Shown here piece after piece: positions 12,598-14,176 of a stretch of 14,176 nucleotides of DNA (the first letter of the stretch is position 1; the number at the start of each line of letters is the position of its first letter). Under the pieces are notes generated by a model, which was not told where the DNA came from, searched no databases, and was given only the letters and a program-made list of their open reading frames with translations. Source of the stretch: Patescibacteria group bacterium (GTDB taxonomy: Bacteria > Patescibacteriota > Minisyncoccia > Phycocordibacterales > UBA2100); the NCBI GenBank assembly GCA_015489565.1, contig WFZM01000010.1:1-14176 (forward strand). The letters run 5' to 3'. Position numbers and translations under genes: made by a program.

Positions 12598-14164
12598 AGA
12601 AAAAATACCTGCAGTAATAAATGAGATATCGGGAAAATTAAAAAAAACCGGCTTTGAAGCTTATCTGGTGGGCGGTTGTGTTCGCGATATTTTACGCGGC
12701 AAAGAACCGAAAGATTGGGATTTAACCACTAATGCCAAGCCTGAAGAAATTCAAGCGCTTTTTGATGAGGATGAGACTTTTTATGAGAATGATTTTGGGA
12801 CGGTGGGGGTGAAGGTGGACAGGGCGCTTTTGCGTAGCAAAAGCTCTGCAAGCACAGAGCAAACTAATACAAGTCAAGATAACACAGATACTGAAGACAA
12901 GGGAGACGAATCAGATTGCCAAATGAAGCCGGAAGTGCCGGAGACCGAGATAGTGGAAATCACACCGTATCGCATAGAGGGTAAATACTCTAATGCGCGT
13001 CACCCCGATGAGGTAAAATTTTCAGACAAGCTGGAAGACGATTTACAAAGACGAGATTTTACGGTAAATGCGCTAGCGTATGATTTAGAGGAAGAAAAGC
13101 TTGTGGATTTATACGGAGGATATCAAGATTTACAAGCAGGACTTTTAAAGGCGGTAGGTGATGCCAAAAAACGATTTGAAGAAGATGCGCTTCGCATGCT
13201 GCGCGCTGTGCGATTATCTGCACAGTTGGGCTTTACCATAGAATCAGATACTATGATGGCCATAGCTCGCAATGCTGATTTGTTGTCTAAAATTTCAAAA
13301 GAGCGTATAAGAGATGAGTTTTTGAAAATTATAAATTCAGATCAGCCTATGATGGCACTGGCTGTATCTCAAAAACTTGGACTTTTAAAGTACATTGTGC
13401 CGGAGCTTGAGGAAGGCTTGGCTTGTGAGCAAGGCAAAAAGGCACATAAATATGATGTTTTTGAGCACCTGCTTCATTCGCTTGAGCATGCGGCAAATAG
13501 AAATTTCAATACCGAGATACGTCTTGCTGCTTTGTTTCATGACATAGGCAAGCCTCGCTCCAGGCGTAAGAAAGGAGCTGGATATACATTTTACGGGCAT
13601 GAAGTGGTCGGTGCGCGCATGGTCGCAAAAATAATGAAAAATCTCAATATGCCAAAGGATTTAACAGAGACGGTCGTTAAGCTTGTAAGGTGGCATATGT
13701 TTTTTGCCGATCCGGATGAGGTGACACTACATGCGGTGCGTCGAATGATACGCAATGTCGGTAAGGAGCATATACAAGAGCTTCTTTGTGTGCGTATGTG
13801 TGACCGCATAGGTTCGGGGCGCCCCAAAGAACAACCTTTTCGTTTTCGTAAATATAAAGCCATGGTGGACGAGGCACTCAAAGACCCGGTCTCTGTCTCA
13901 ATGCTCAGGATAGACGGCGCAAAGATTATGGAACTGGGTGAAAAACCGGGACCTCGTATGGGCTGGATTTTACATGCATTGCTGGAAGAAGTTCTGGAAG
14001 ACCCGACTAAAAATACAGAAGAGTATATGCAAAATCGTGCCAAGGAGCTAATGAAACTTCAAGACGCTGAGCTTAAAGAGCTTGGCGAGAAAGGTAAGCA
14101 AAGCAAAGAGGAAAAAGAGCAAGAAGAAATAATGAAGATATATAAGAAGCATAAAGTAAAATAG
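12584..14164 (+). CDS. cca: CCA-adding enzyme / poly(A) polymerase family nucleotidyltransferase
   Basis: 526 aa from the ATG at 12584. The frame opens upstream, but that part overlaps DUF2238 out of frame and resembles no family protein. The class II nucleotidyltransferase head has LVGGCVRD (28-35) and the catalytic pair in DWDLTT (D44, D46), then RRDFTVNALAYD (156-167) and EDALRMLRAVR (200-210), the template-like region for C and A choice. An HD domain follows with YDVFEHLLHSL and H319-D320 in FHDIGKP. The C-terminus is a long Lys/Glu-rich helix. An unusual insertion, about residues 80-121, is rich in Ser, Thr, Asp and Glu and sits between the FGTVGV and EITPYR strands of the catalytic domain. 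All three intact tRNA genes here lack CCA, matching a need for this enzyme. Confidence 0.92.
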   Translation: MKINKEKIPAVINEISGKLKKTGFEAYLVGGCVRDILRGKEPKDWDLTTNAKPEEIQALFDEDETFYENDFGTVGVKVDRALLRSKSSASTEQTNTSQDNTDTEDKGDESDCQMKPEVPETEIVEITPYRIEGKYSNARHPDEVKFSDKLEDDLQRRDFTVNALAYDLEEEKLVDLYGGYQDLQAGLLKAVGDAKKRFEEDALRMLRAVRLSAQLGFTIESDTMMAIARNADLLSKISKERIRDEFLKIINSDQPMMALAVSQKLGLLKYIVPELEEGLACEQGKKAHKYDVFEHLLHSLEHAANRNFNTEIRLAALFHDIGKPRSRRKKGAGYTFYGHEVVGARMVAKIMKNLNMPKDLTETVVKLVRWHMFFADPDEVTLHAVRRMIRNVGKEHIQELLCVRMCDRIGSGRPKEQPFRFRKYKAMVDEALKDPVSVSMLRIDGAKIMELGEKPGPRMGWILHALLEEVLEDPTKNTEEYMQNRAKELMKLQDAELKELGEKGKQSKEEKEQEEIMKIYKKHKVK

Positions 14165-14176
14165 ATAATATATAAT

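Noticed and set aside
13591..14043. 150-codon minus-strand frame inside the CCA-enzyme gene
   Set aside because: It is antisense to well-conserved HD-domain coding sequence and Ser/Arg-rich without recognisable motifs.

Overview
The window looks like a chromosome segment of a Candidate Phyla Radiation (Patescibacteria, Parcubacteria-like) bacterium. The evidence is a VirB6/TrbL-like protein of the form I associate with that group, short AT-rich spacers, tRNA genes without an encoded CCA, weak or absent Shine-Dalgarno sites, and several genes whose extended -10 box lies 6-8 nt before the start codon, implying leaderless mRNAs. Everything was read by eye; no database search was run.

Layout. 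Positions 1-3972 hold a leftward operon of envelope or type IV secretion-like genes: a single-TM protein, a large secreted protein with an Ig-like region, and a VirB6/TrbL-like multi-TM protein that runs off the left edge. Positions 3973-4571 are non-coding and have the marks of a replication origin: three DnaA boxes in tandem, surrounded by six exact copies of TGTCCTTTATA. Next to them is a cluster of parS (ParB-binding) sites, two of which match the canonical 16-mer TGTTTCACGTGAAACA exactly. The cluster runs on into yraN and comM. Flanking genes mostly point away from this region, as expected at an origin.

Positions 4572-6590 carry yraN (UPF0102 nuclease-fold protein) and comM/yifB (AAA+ Mg-chelatase-like, linked to natural transformation). 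After a symmetrical terminator come a small leftward membrane protein and a divergent DUF2339-like membrane protein (6756-9050). A secreted protein with thrombospondin type 3 calcium-binding repeats and a C-terminal membrane anchor follows (9168-10355).

Positions 10416-11460 are a tRNA region: tRNA-Leu(CAG), tRNA-Gly(GCC) on the minus strand with a decayed second copy, and tRNA-Arg(UCG). The Gly and Arg genes each have a copy of their own 3' end 203-204 bp downstream. A GC-rich, hairpin-rich island follows the Arg gene. Positions 11511-11873 hold a pseudogene that is intact in frame but carries three nonsense codons. The window ends with a YjdF-like (DUF2238) membrane protein overlapping a CCA-adding enzyme/poly(A) polymerase gene; that enzyme would be needed to finish the CCA-less tRNAs.

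The most interesting structure is the combined origin and centromere at about 4230-4780, with its unexplained TGTCCTTTATA repeat family and a parS site inside a coding sequence.
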